DNA of 15,674 nt from Flemingiibacterium sp045586505 (GTDB lineage Bacteria > Bacillota > Clostridia > Oscillospirales > CAG-272), in contig JAZNAL010000058.1 of NCBI GenBank assembly GCA_045586505.1, positions 1-15,674 of the forward strand, read 5' to 3'. Positions 1 through 6,428 of the stretch are shown one piece after another. Both the position numbers and the translations under genes were made by a program. The stretch's first letter is position 1; each line of letters starts with the position of its first letter. The notes beneath the pieces were generated by a model. The model had not been told where the DNA came from. It saw nothing but the letters and a program-made list of their open reading frames with translations, and searched no databases.

Positions 1-111
1 GCCGTAGCGAACGAGGCAGGAGCCGTTTGCAAGACCTGCAAGCTTACCAGTCTCGATAACGAGAGGTCTGCCTGCGAGCTCATAGTTAAACACTTTGTAA
101 TTCTCGAACAT
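1..111 (-). CDS. pnp: Polyribonucleotide nucleotidyltransferase (PNPase), N-terminal 37 codons only
   Basis: The gene is cut by the left edge of the window. PNPase is a cytoplasmic 3'-5' exoribonuclease that degrades RNA by phosphorolysis and works in mRNA turnover. The visible residues start MFENYKVFNYELAGRPLVIE and continue TGKLAGLANGSCLVRYG. This matches the conserved first RNase PH domain start of PNPase (the AGRxLxxETGxLAxxANGxxxxRYG pattern known from Bacillus). The ATG at 111-109 is preceded by AAAGGAG at a normal distance. It follows rpsO in the same direction, the classic rpsO-pnp order, with about 207 bases between them that hold two hairpins and no obvious terminator. The identification is secure from the motif although over 90% of the protein lies outside the window. 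Confidence 0.92.
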   Translation of the reverse strand, partial: MFENYKVFNYELAGRPLVIETGKLAGLANGSCLVRYG

Positions 112-162
112 TTTGTTTTCTCCTTTGTTTTTTAGTTTTGGAGATACTTCCTGGTTTTGCAC

Positions 163-201
163 TTACAGACAATCCCGAGCATAGCTCGGATCCATCTGTA
201 A
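163..201 (-). promoter_or_regulatory. Hairpin in the rpsO-pnp spacer, closer to pnp
   Basis: Nested inverted repeat. The outer arms TTACAGA (163-169) and TCTGTAA (195-201) pair perfectly. Inside them CCGAGC and GCTCGG pair around an ATA loop. No U-run follows on the minus strand, so it is not a standard terminator. Its place in the pnp leader resembles the RNase III-processed hairpin through which PNPase autoregulates in E. coli. Applying that role here is inference. Confidence 0.5.
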
Positions 202-276
202 ATGCAGAGCCTTAAAAATATCTCCACATAAAAGTTTAGCCACCCCACAAAGACTGCGAGATGGTGCATTGCCGCT

Positions 277-299
277 TCCCGACGGTAGAGCCGTCGGGA
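277..299 (-). promoter_or_regulatory. Perfect 9-bp hairpin just downstream of rpsO
   Basis: TCCCGACGG (277-285) and CCGTCGGGA (291-299) form a perfect 9-bp stem with a 5-base loop, beginning about 20 bases after the rpsO stop codon. On the minus strand it is followed by AAGCGGCAAT rather than a run of T, so complete intrinsic termination is unlikely. It could stabilise the rpsO mRNA 3' end, act as a partial attenuator, or be a processing site between rpsO and pnp. Confidence 0.5.
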
Positions 300-318
300 T
301 ACGGACTTGGTTTTTTGA

Positions 319-585
319 TTACTTTCTGAGACCGAGCTTCTCGATGATAGCTCTGTAACGGTTGATGTCCTTCTTCTGGAGGTAACCGAGAAGGTTTCTT
401 CTCTGACCAACCATCTTAAGAAGACCTCTGTGAGAGTGATGGTCCTTGGGGTTTGCCTTCAGATGAGCGTTGAGAGAATTGATGCGGTTTGTGAGGATAG
501 CGATCTGTACCTCAGGAGAACCGGTATCAGCCTCGGAGAGCTTGTAATCTGCGATAATCTGCTGTTTAACTTCTTTTGCGATCAT
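319..585 (-). CDS. rpsO: 30S ribosomal protein S15
   Basis: S15 binds the central domain of 16S rRNA as a primary assembly protein of the small subunit. The 88-residue product has the family's usual length and key features: a start of MIAKEVKQQIIADYKLSEAD, TGSPEVQIAILTNRI near residues 21-35, and the basic segment DHHSHRGLLKMVGQRRNLLGY in the rRNA-binding helix-turn region. The reading frame extends six codons upstream, but the ATG at 585 is chosen because GAAAGGTG lies directly in front of it and the resulting length fits the family exactly. A strong promoter lies about 100 bases upstream. It is transcribed away from azlC and towards pnp, the conserved bacterial order. S15 often represses its own translation through its leader, and the leader here is long enough for that. 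Confidence 0.98.
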   Translation of the reverse strand: MIAKEVKQQIIADYKLSEADTGSPEVQIAILTNRINSLNAHLKANPKDHHSHRGLLKMVGQRRNLLGYLQKKDINRYRAIIEKLGLRK

Positions 586-682
586 GGTATTTTCACCTTT
601 CAAAAATAAATATTTTGCATATCCCGTAAAACAAGGCGATCGGTCGGTGAGATCCGAAAACTTTGTCTCCGGTAATCATACG
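586..682 (-). promoter_or_regulatory. rpsO 5' leader, possible S15 autoregulatory RNA
   Basis: About 97 bases separate the predicted transcription start (around 682) from the rpsO start codon. The RNA can form a 7-bp stem including G-U pairs between 666-672 and 654-660 around a CAAAG loop. S15 autoregulation through structured leaders is known in several bacteria, but the structures differ between lineages. I cannot match this one to a described class, so the regulatory role is inference. Confidence 0.35.
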
Positions 683-688
683 TCATAT

Positions 689-717
689 ATTATATCACAA
701 GTTTTTTGATTTGTAAA
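689..717 (-). promoter_or_regulatory. Sigma-A promoter for rpsO (and probably pnp)
   Basis: On the minus strand, TTTACA (717-712) is the -35 box and a consensus TATAAT (694-689) the -10 box, with an ideal 17-base spacer. Transcription should start near 682. It is divergent from the azlC promoter, with the two -35 boxes about 41 bases apart. Confidence 0.85.
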
Positions 718-757
718 TAGGTTTTTAAAATATTTTTTCATGATTTTCAAAAAACTG

Positions 758-786
758 TTGCAATACAAAGAAATATATGGTAAAAT
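758..786 (+). promoter_or_regulatory. Sigma-A promoter for azlCD
   Basis: TTGCAA (758-763) and TAAAAT (781-786) are separated by 17 bases. The predicted start near 793 gives a leader of about 40 bases before the azlC ATG at 833. This promoter also shows that the in-frame ATG at 740 cannot be the usual translation start, because it would lie upstream of the transcript. Confidence 0.75.
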
Positions 787-832
787 ATCTTTGTGCGTAT
801 TTATTCCACTTATTTTATATGAAAGAAACCCT

Positions 833-1552
833 ATGAAAACAAGAACCAACACCTATCTTGCCGGTCTTTTTGACGGCATTCCGATAGCTCTCGGATATTT
901 GTCGGTGTCCTTTTCCCTCGGCATCCAGGCGGCGGCTCAGGGGATCCCCGTTTTGTGGGTGGTGCTTATCTCCATGACCAACCTCACCTCCGCAGGCGAA
1001 AAGGCGGGTATCGACATCATCCTCGCCCACGGCTCACTCATCGAAATGGCGATAACTCAGCTTATGATCAACTCCCGTTATTTCTTAATGAGCCTTTCCC
1101 TCTCACAGAAGCTGACCGAGGACTTTAATATTGGTCACAGGCTTGCGGCATCCTTTGGTGTCACCGATGAAATTTTCGCGGTGGCTTCCTCGAAGCCGCA
1201 CAGCTTATCACCGCGTTATATGTACGGGCTTATCACGCTTCCCTACATAGGCTGGGCGGCGGGAACCTTTCTCGGCGCGGCGGCGGGCAATATTTTACCC
1301 GATATGGTGACAAATGCCTTAGGGATAGCGCTCTACGGTATGTTTATCGCAATAGTAGTGCCTCCCACCAAGAAAAACCCCCGACTTCTGGCAGTGGTGC
1401 TTCCGGCGATCGCTATTTCCTGCCTTATCTACTACGTTCCGGCGCTTGATTTTATCTCCGACGGCTTTTCTATCATTATTAGTACCGTGATCGCGGCAGT
1501 GATCGGCGCGCTCTTATTCCCTATTTGCACGGAGGATCCCGCCGATGAGTAA
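833..1552 (+). CDS. azlC: AzlC family branched-chain amino acid permease, large subunit
   Basis: AzlC with AzlD forms an inner-membrane exporter of branched-chain amino acids and their analogues. The family is known from azaleucine resistance in Bacillus subtilis. The 239-residue product is the usual length and largely hydrophobic. It shows the family pattern FDGIPIALGYLSVSFSLGI near residues 13-31, SMTNLTSAGEKAG near 47-59, and INSRYFLMSLSLS, the conserved NxRYxL signature, near 79-91. Hydrophobic helices continue to the C-terminus. The ATG at 833 is chosen over the in-frame ATG at 740 because a good promoter lies between them; the ribosome binding site (GAAAG) is weak. It overlaps azlD by 8 bases, pointing to translational coupling. 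Substrate specificity within the family cannot be read from sequence. The neighbouring genes are unrelated in function. Confidence 0.9.
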   Translation: MKTRTNTYLAGLFDGIPIALGYLSVSFSLGIQAAAQGIPVLWVVLISMTNLTSAGEKAGIDIILAHGSLIEMAITQLMINSRYFLMSLSLSQKLTEDFNIGHRLAASFGVTDEIFAVASSKPHSLSPRYMYGLITLPYIGWAAGTFLGAAAGNILPDMVTNALGIALYGMFIAIVVPPTKKNPRLLAVVLPAIAISCLIYYVPALDFISDGFSIIISTVIAAVIGALLFPICTEDPADE

Positions 1553-1862
1553 TCTTGATTATATTCTCTACATATTGGTTATGGCGGGCGTGACTTACCT
1601 AATAAGAATGCTTCCCATGACCCTCATCAAGAGCAAGATCCGCTCAAGCTTTGTTCAAAGCTTCATTTATTATGTCCCCTATGCCGTGCTGTCGGCAATG
1701 ACTATACCCAAAATATTCTATTCGACCCCCGACCTGCTTCCGTCCCTTTTCGGACTTGCGGCGGCAGTCTCAGTCGCCTTCTTCGGTCGCTCCCTGCTCA
1801 CTGTTGCGCTCTGTGCAGTGGGAGCCGTCCTGGCAGGTGAGCTCGCAATGCTGCTGTTTTGA
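1545..1862 (+). CDS. azlD: AzlD family branched-chain amino acid transport protein, small subunit
   Basis: This is the small membrane partner of AzlC. The 105-residue protein has about four hydrophobic segments and the family features TYLIRMLPMTLIK (near residues 17-29), YYVPYAVLSAMTIP (near 42-55) and a C-terminal AVSVAFFGRSLLTVALCAVG stretch, all typical of AzlD/DUF931-type proteins. The start codon lies inside the last codons of azlC (8-base overlap), so expression of the two subunits is probably coupled. No clear terminator hairpin follows; the 260 bases downstream are AT-rich. Confidence 0.88.
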   Translation: MSNLDYILYILVMAGVTYLIRMLPMTLIKSKIRSSFVQSFIYYVPYAVLSAMTIPKIFYSTPDLLPSLFGLAAAVSVAFFGRSLLTVALCAVGAVLAGELAMLLF

Positions 1863-1979
1863 TCCCTTATTCACAATACAGCCGAAAAGAAAGCATAAAA
1901 ATTTTTGTATGTGCGACTTCCTTACTGCAATAGCGTGATATGCTTTTTGGCACAACACGTTATGCGTATACGATATAGC

Positions 1980-2009
1980 ATCGTGCGGAACTTTTAAGTT
2001 TATCGTGCG
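1980..2009 (+). repeat. Direct repeat ATCGTGCG with 22-base period
   Basis: ATCGTGCG occurs at 1980-1987 and again at 2002-2009, exactly 22 bases apart, which is about two DNA turns. It lies just before an AT-rich TATATAAAT stretch at 2012-2020 that could act as a -10 box. The arrangement resembles a tandem operator for a dimeric activator in front of the lipoprotein gene. No good -35 box is visible there. The operator role is inference. The rest of 1863-2124 holds only a short hairpin (2025-2041, TCGGCG/CGCCGA). Confidence 0.3.
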
Positions 2010-2124
2010 TCTATATAAATAATGTCGGCGATAAACGCCGATCATAAGCAAAATCGGGAATAATATCACCGCTTTTGCAAAAAATAAAACCGAAATTAAA
2101 AAATGAAAGGTTAGGCAAACAATT

Positions 2125-2721
2125 ATGAAAAAGAAAATTTTAGCACTCATTTTAGCAGCGGCTATGACCGCATCCCTGGCTGCCTGCGGCGGCAATGACA
2201 ACACCGTAGATACCGGTGATGATACCTCCGTTGACACCTCCGCTTCCGTAAAGGATGTTTCCATCGAGGAGCTCCACACCGCAATCAAGGACGCTTACGG
2301 CGAAGGCTATGTTCCCAATATGCCCATCGATGCTGAAATGCTCGCTTCCATCTACGGTATCGAAGCAGGCTGGGTCGAGGAATTTGTTGCAGAAATGCCC
2401 ATGATCATGACCCACGTTGACACTCTCATCATCGTTAAGCCCACCGAGGGCAACACCGAGAACGTACTCGACGCACTGAATAGCTACTACGACTACCTCA
2501 ACAACGACTCCATGCAGTACCCCATGAACATTGAAAAGGTACGTGCGGCTCAGGTATTTGAAAAGGGCGGCTATGTATTCTTCATCATGCTCGGTATGAT
2601 GTCCGACGAGGCACTCTACGCTGAGGGCACCGAAGAAGAGATCGCAAAGATCCAGTACGACGAGGCTGTTGCTAACAACAAGAAGGCAATCGACGCCATC
2701 GACGCAGCATTCGGCGCGTAA
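2125..2721 (+). CDS. DUF4358-like secreted lipoprotein
   Basis: A 198-residue lipoprotein of unknown biochemical role. The N-terminus MKKKILALILAAAMTASLAA is a signal peptide ending in lipobox LAAC with the lipidated Cys at residue 21. A Thr/Asp-rich linker (about residues 22-42) follows, then a soluble acidic domain of about 150 residues with the EELHTAIKDAYGEGYVPNMPI segment near 49-69. I recognise the overall pattern as DUF4358, a family of clostridial lipoproteins often near MBOAT/DHHW acyltransferase genes, which are the next two genes here. AAAGG lies in the leader about 15 bases ahead of the ATG. The protein should be anchored on the outer face of the membrane. A helper role in exported-polymer modification is inference from neighbours only. 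The 155-base repeat between it and the next gene may separate their expression. Confidence 0.75.
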   Translation: MKKKILALILAAAMTASLAACGGNDNTVDTGDDTSVDTSASVKDVSIEELHTAIKDAYGEGYVPNMPIDAEMLASIYGIEAGWVEEFVAEMPMIMTHVDTLIIVKPTEGNTENVLDALNSYYDYLNNDSMQYPMNIEKVRAAQVFEKGGYVFFIMLGMMSDEALYAEGTEEEIAKIQYDEAVANNKKAIDAIDAAFGA

Positions 2722-2732
2722 GTTAATATTCT

Positions 2733-2887
2733 TAGAAGATAAATTATCGTTTAGCCGAGCCGAGCGGGGGTGCAGGGGGCGGATTGGATCGGCAGCAGGT
2801 CTCCGACCTGCTTGAGAGACAAAGCAGCCCCCTGCCCGCAGCGATGCGACGCATCGCGAGGACCCATAAACGATAATTTATCTTCTA
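2733..2887. repeat. Palindrome-ended repeat element, copy 1 (MITE-like)
   Basis: Perfect 21-bp terminal inverted repeats at 2733-2753 and 2867-2887 enclose a GC-rich core. The 14 inner bases of each arm (TAAATTATCGTTTA and its complement) also end a second element at 12928-13109. The core can fold strongly: GCAGGGGGC (2772-2780) pairs with GCCCCCTGC (2827-2835), AGCAGGTC/GACCTGCT forms a hairpin at 2794-2812, and GCGATGCG/CGCATCGC forms another at 2841-2857. There is no reading frame and no transposase, so it would depend on a factor encoded elsewhere. A TA dinucleotide at each outer end could be a target duplication, but this is unproven. Confidence 0.7.
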
Positions 2888-2924
2888 TTTCATTTTAAAG
2901 ACAAACTAAGAAAGAGGAAACACT

Positions 2925-4343
2925 ATGGTATTCAGCAGCCTTCTGTTTTTGTTCCGCTATCTTCCGATAGTCCTGCTGTTATATTTTATCCTGCCAAAAC
3001 GGTTTCGCAATGCACTTCTTTTTATCGTAAGCCTGATATTCTATGCTTGGGGCGAGCCGGTGTATGTCACTATTATGCTCTTTTCAACGGTGGTTGACTT
3101 CACTCACGGTCTGCTGGTTTCAAGGTTCAAAGCGCAAGGCAGAATGCGTGCGGCGCGAATTGTGGTCGCATCCAGTATGATCATCAACCTCTCCCTTTTG
3201 GGATTCTTCAAGTACACCGACTTTTTCCTTACCAACATCAACGCACTTTTCGGCACGGATATACAGCTTTTAGGTCTGGCACTGCCTATCGGCATCTCCT
3301 TCTACACCTTCCAGACCATGTCTTATACCATAGACGTTTACCGCGGCGATGCGCATCCGCAGAAGAATATTATCGACTTCGGTGCTTACGTCGCGCTGTT
3401 TCCTCAGCTTATCGCGGGTCCTATCGTACAATATAAGACCGTGGCAGAGGAGCTTAACACCCGACGCGAAAACTTCGACGATTTCTCAAACGGTGTTACC
3501 CGCTTTATGACGGGTCTCGGCAAAAAGGTACTGCTTGCCAACAACGCGGGACTCATTTGGGACTCAGTCCTGGCATCCGATACTTCCACGATGCCTGTAC
3601 TTACAGCGTGGATCGGTATTATCGCATTTGCGTTCCAGATCTACTTCGACTTCTCAGGCTACTCAGATATGGCAATCGGTCTCGGACGTATGCTGGGCTT
3701 CCACTTCCTCGAAAACTTCAACTATCCCTATATGTCAAAGAGCATCACCGAGTTCTGGCGCAGATGGCACATTTCCCTGGGAACCTGGTTCCGTGACTAT
3801 GTGTACATTCCCCTCGGCGGTAACCGCAATGGCTTTGCAAAGCAGATACGCAATATCTTCGTTGTATGGTTACTCACCGGTTTCTGGCACGGTGCTAACT
3901 GGAACTTCATCCTTTGGGGCGTATACTTCGGTATTCTGCTCGTAATCGAGAAGCTCTTCCTCTTGAAGCTCATTAAAAAGCTGCCTGCGGTGGTTTCTCA
4001 TGTATACACACTGTTCCTGGTTGCAATAAGCTGGGCGATCTTCGCAATCGAGGATATGTCAAAGCTTGGAAGCTACATTGGTGCCATGTTTGGCGCCGGC
4101 GGGTCGTTGTTTGACGAAACCTCGCTGTATATGCTCCTTACAAACGCACTGCTCCTTGTAATTCTTGCCATCGCGGCAACCCCCGGACCCAAGTATGTCG
4201 CACAGAAGCTGCTGGCACGTCTTGGCGAGGGCAAGGTAAGCGCGACGGTAATAAAGAATGCAGCTTTCGCGGTGATCCTTATTATCTCCACCGCATACCT
4301 CGTTGACGCATCCTACAATCCGTTCCTGTACTTTAGATTCTAA
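2925..4343 (+). CDS. MBOAT family membrane-bound O-acyltransferase (AlgI-like)
   Basis: A polytopic membrane enzyme that moves acyl groups, typically acetyl, across the membrane onto exported polymers such as polysaccharide or teichoic acid. The 472-residue length fits AlgI/PatA-type members. Visible family features are PIGISFYTFQTMSYTIDVYR (residues 121-140), LFPQLIAGPIVQY (158-170), FDFSGYSDMAIGLGRMLG (241-258), the conserved TEFWRRWHISLGTWFRDYVY block with His282, and the putative catalytic His322 in TGFWHGANWN. Many hydrophobic helices surround these. AGAGGAAA precedes the ATG. It is followed 12 bases later by the DHHW partner gene, a common pairing in clostridia. The acyl acceptor cannot be read from sequence; alternatives include capsule, teichoic acid or another glycopolymer. 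The upstream repeat ends 37 bases before the start codon, so it lies in or near the leader. Confidence 0.95.
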   Translation: MVFSSLLFLFRYLPIVLLLYFILPKRFRNALLFIVSLIFYAWGEPVYVTIMLFSTVVDFTHGLLVSRFKAQGRMRAARIVVASSMIINLSLLGFFKYTDFFLTNINALFGTDIQLLGLALPIGISFYTFQTMSYTIDVYRGDAHPQKNIIDFGAYVALFPQLIAGPIVQYKTVAEELNTRRENFDDFSNGVTRFMTGLGKKVLLANNAGLIWDSVLASDTSTMPVLTAWIGIIAFAFQIYFDFSGYSDMAIGLGRMLGFHFLENFNYPYMSKSITEFWRRWHISLGTWFRDYVYIPLGGNRNGFAKQIRNIFVVWLLTGFWHGANWNFILWGVYFGILLVIEKLFLLKLIKKLPAVVSHVYTLFLVAISWAIFAIEDMSKLGSYIGAMFGAGGSLFDETSLYMLLTNALLLVILAIAATPGPKYVAQKLLARLGEGKVSATVIKNAAFAVILIISTAYLVDASYNPFLYFRF

Positions 4344-4355
4344 GGGGAGGTAAAG

Positions 4356-5492
4356 ATGAACATGAAAAAGAGCAATATCGCAACGTCTATCATCTTCTAC
4401 GCCCTTATTCTGGCACTGACTGTTGCAAGCATGGTAAATCCCGTCCGCGAATACTCCGAGACGGAAAACCGAAGTCTTGCAAAGATGCCTAAATTCACTC
4501 TTGAAGCGCTGTTTGACGGCTCATTCACCATGGATTACGAGGAATTTATCACCGACCAGTTCGTCCTGCGTGACAAATGGATCACGCTGAAGAACTACGC
4601 AGAGCTTGCACTTGGCAAAAAGGAATCCGGCGGCGTTTACTTTGGCGACGACGGCTACTTTATCGAGAAGCATGATCTTGACACAAAGACGATGGAAGCC
4701 AACATCAGTTATGTGGAGAGCTTCATCGAGAACATGGGCGATGACTACAACATCCGCGTACTTATCGCACCCACCGCGTCCCTTATCCTCTCCGAAAAGC
4801 TCCCCACCTACGCTCCCGTTTGGGATCAGGACGGTTTACTTAACCGAATGAGCGAGCTTGACAAATTCGTAGACACCCGTGAGGTTCTGCTCTCTCACAA
4901 GGACGATGAGGAGCAGATCTACTACCGCACCGACCATCACTGGACGACCGCTGGCGCATATTACGCTTACACGGCGCTGTGCGAATCGCTGGGAATAGAG
5001 CCTATCGCATACGACGGCTTCACCAAAACAGTGCTGTCCGATGAGTTCTACGGTACACTTTCCGCAAAGGTCAACCTTGACAGCGAGCCGGATGTGCTGT
5101 ACACACTCGACACGAATCTCGGTCTGACGGTCAGCTACAACGGCGGTGTTAAGGTAACGGATACCCTGTATGAGACAAGTCACCTTGAAACTCGCAGCAA
5201 GTACTCCACCTTCTTAAACGAGAATCAGCCACTTGTAGAGATCACCACCGAGAACAAAAACGGCAAGACCCTTCTCATGATCAAGGATTCCTACGCTCAC
5301 TGTATGGTACCCATGCTGGTCAACCATTATGAGACCGTGATCCTTTTCGACCTGCGCGGCCTTACCGGCGGCGTTATGGGCAACTTCATCCCCATGATGG
5401 AAGCTCAGGGGCACGAGATCGATGATATCGTGATTCTCTACAACGCCGAAAACTTCACCGAGGACAAATACCTCATTCAGCTTACAAAGTAA
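4356..5492 (+). CDS. DHHW / AlgX-AlgJ-like SGNH acyltransferase partner protein
   Basis: A 378-residue protein with one N-terminal membrane anchor (about residues 9-28) and a large extracytoplasmic domain. The DHHW motif that names the family is at residues 193-196 in YYRTDHHWTTAGAYY. A Ser follows in KDSYAH (Ser312). Together Asp193, His195 and Ser312 match the Asp-x-His plus Ser catalytic arrangement of the AlgX/AlgJ SGNH-like fold. Such proteins take acyl groups from an MBOAT partner and pass them to the polymer outside the cell. The MBOAT gene ends 12 bases upstream, so the two are surely co-transcribed. AAGGGGAGG sits 5 bases before the first ATG, preferred over the second ATG two codons later. 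A strong terminator follows directly. The polymer substrate is unknown. Confidence 0.88.
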   Translation: MNMKKSNIATSIIFYALILALTVASMVNPVREYSETENRSLAKMPKFTLEALFDGSFTMDYEEFITDQFVLRDKWITLKNYAELALGKKESGGVYFGDDGYFIEKHDLDTKTMEANISYVESFIENMGDDYNIRVLIAPTASLILSEKLPTYAPVWDQDGLLNRMSELDKFVDTREVLLSHKDDEEQIYYRTDHHWTTAGAYYAYTALCESLGIEPIAYDGFTKTVLSDEFYGTLSAKVNLDSEPDVLYTLDTNLGLTVSYNGGVKVTDTLYETSHLETRSKYSTFLNENQPLVEITTENKNGKTLLMIKDSYAHCMVPMLVNHYETVILFDLRGLTGGVMGNFIPMMEAQGHEIDDIVILYNAENFTEDKYLIQLTK

Positions 5493-5500
5493 AATAAAAG

Positions 5501-5537
5501 CACCTGTCAGCAAAACAAACGCTGACAGGTGTTTTTT
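5501..5537 (+). terminator. Intrinsic terminator after the DHHW gene, probably bidirectional
   Basis: CACCTGTCAGC (5501-5511) and GCTGACAGGTG (5521-5531) form a perfect 11-bp stem with a 9-base loop, followed by TTTTTT (5532-5537). The preceding AAAATAAAAG gives a T-rich tail on the minus strand, so it can also stop transcription of the convergent membrane-protein gene that ends at 5566. Confidence 0.95.
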
Positions 5538-5565
5538 GTAATATATCTCCCTGATGATTATTTAC

Positions 5566-6291
5566 TCATTCTGCGGTCTCGGGAGCAGTAAATTCCACCA
5601 TTCTTCGGAACAGCTCCACGCTCTTTGCGTGAACGGCTTCGGTCTTTTTCTGCCCCTTGAACTGCGCCATGGACGAAATGCGGCGCACGCAGAGGATCGT
5701 GTCTTCGGGGAGATGCTTGATACCGGTAAAATGCTTGCCGAATTGAGTTTTTGACAGCACTATGCCGCAGTCATCGTATGCGGACTCGGGAATCTCCGAA
5801 AAGACCTCGGAAAGCGGCATAAAACCGCCCTCGGAGTGCACCATTTCGTACATATATGGCGACAGCATACATACCACCGCGTCTCCTCCGAAGATCTGCT
5901 GTTGGTACTCCTTCAGCGAGGTCTGCATGAACTCTCCGTTTAGCACCGCGCCCGATTCCATCGCCGCCTTTTGCTCCTCGGGAGAAAGCATTACGATATC
6001 GTCAATAGCCACAGCCACTTCACCGTTTCCGTCCACGTCCTCGCCTATCGACTCAACAGCCTTCTCCATGTATGTAATATCCTGGAGCATCAGTACCCTC
6101 GGACCTGCGTACATAAGATAGTAATCGCTAACCTCGCGTCCGACAAACTGCACAGTGCAGATTACAAGGGTGAATATCGCCACCGCCGCGATTATAGTCT
6201 GCGCCTTATAGTGATACCAAAAATTCTCAAACCATTTCCCGATATCGGTGAACTTAGGCTCACCCTCCGGGGCTAATTTTTTATCTTCCAT
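5566..6291 (-). CDS. Conserved-type single-pass membrane protein of unknown function
   Basis: I do not recognise a named family. The 241-residue protein has a short acidic/basic cytoplasmic N-terminus with KFTDIGKWFENFWYHYKAQ (residues 13-31), one membrane helix at about 30-50, and a soluble region of about 190 residues, probably extracytoplasmic, with few cysteines and no catalytic motif I can identify. The segment VDGNGEVAVAIDDIVMLSPEE lies in the first part of this domain. The frame extends to 6351, but the ATG at 6291 is chosen because AGGAG precedes it and the predicted transcript starts near 6316, downstream of the longer start. It has its own promoter, lies behind the pyr operon terminator and converges on the DHHW gene. 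It looks monocistronic. Confidence 0.8.
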   Translation of the reverse strand: MEDKKLAPEGEPKFTDIGKWFENFWYHYKAQTIIAAVAIFTLVICTVQFVGREVSDYYLMYAGPRVLMLQDITYMEKAVESIGEDVDGNGEVAVAIDDIVMLSPEEQKAAMESGAVLNGEFMQTSLKEYQQQIFGGDAVVCMLSPYMYEMVHSEGGFMPLSEVFSEIPESAYDDCGIVLSKTQFGKHFTGIKHLPEDTILCVRRISSMAQFKGQKKTEAVHAKSVELFRRMVEFTAPETAE

Positions 6292-6322
6292 ATATCGTTC
6301 TCCTATGGGATCGTTTTGATAT

Positions 6323-6351
6323 ATTGTACCACAAAAACAACGCCTGCGCAA
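6323..6351 (-). promoter_or_regulatory. Promoter of the membrane-protein gene, overlapping a terminator
   Basis: On the minus strand TTGCGC (6351-6346) and TACAAT (6328-6323) are spaced by 17 bases. The -35 box lies within the stem and loop of the preceding pyrD terminator, and the terminator U-tract falls in the spacer. The start codon at 6291 is about 25 bases past the predicted transcription start. Confidence 0.65.
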
Positions 6352-6364
6352 GTGCGCAGGCGTT
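6333..6364 (-). terminator. Intrinsic terminator of the pyr operon
   Basis: AACGCCTGCGCA (6339-6350) and TGCGCAGGCGTT (6353-6364) are perfect 12-bp complements. In RNA the innermost pairs would open to form a workable loop. On the minus strand the hairpin is followed by GTTTTTG. It lies about 65 bases after the pyrD stop codon. Confidence 0.85.
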
Positions 6365-6428
6365 ATGTTTACAGAAATGTTGCCATTTATGGATCAAACC
6401 AGCTTCCGGTCAGTCGATACCGGGCTTA

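Noticed and set aside
132..410. Minus-strand open frame of 92 codons over the rpsO–pnp spacer
   Set aside because: Overlaps rpsO in another frame; translation is low complexity (Ser/Arg/Thr-rich) and runs through both hairpins.
740..832. Longer azlC start at ATG 740
   Set aside because: A good promoter at 758-786 lies downstream of it, and the extra residues do not match the AzlC family start.
1770..2288. Minus-strand open frame of 172 codons across the azlD–lipoprotein gap
   Set aside because: It is antisense to azlD and to the lipoprotein signal peptide region, and its translation resembles no family.
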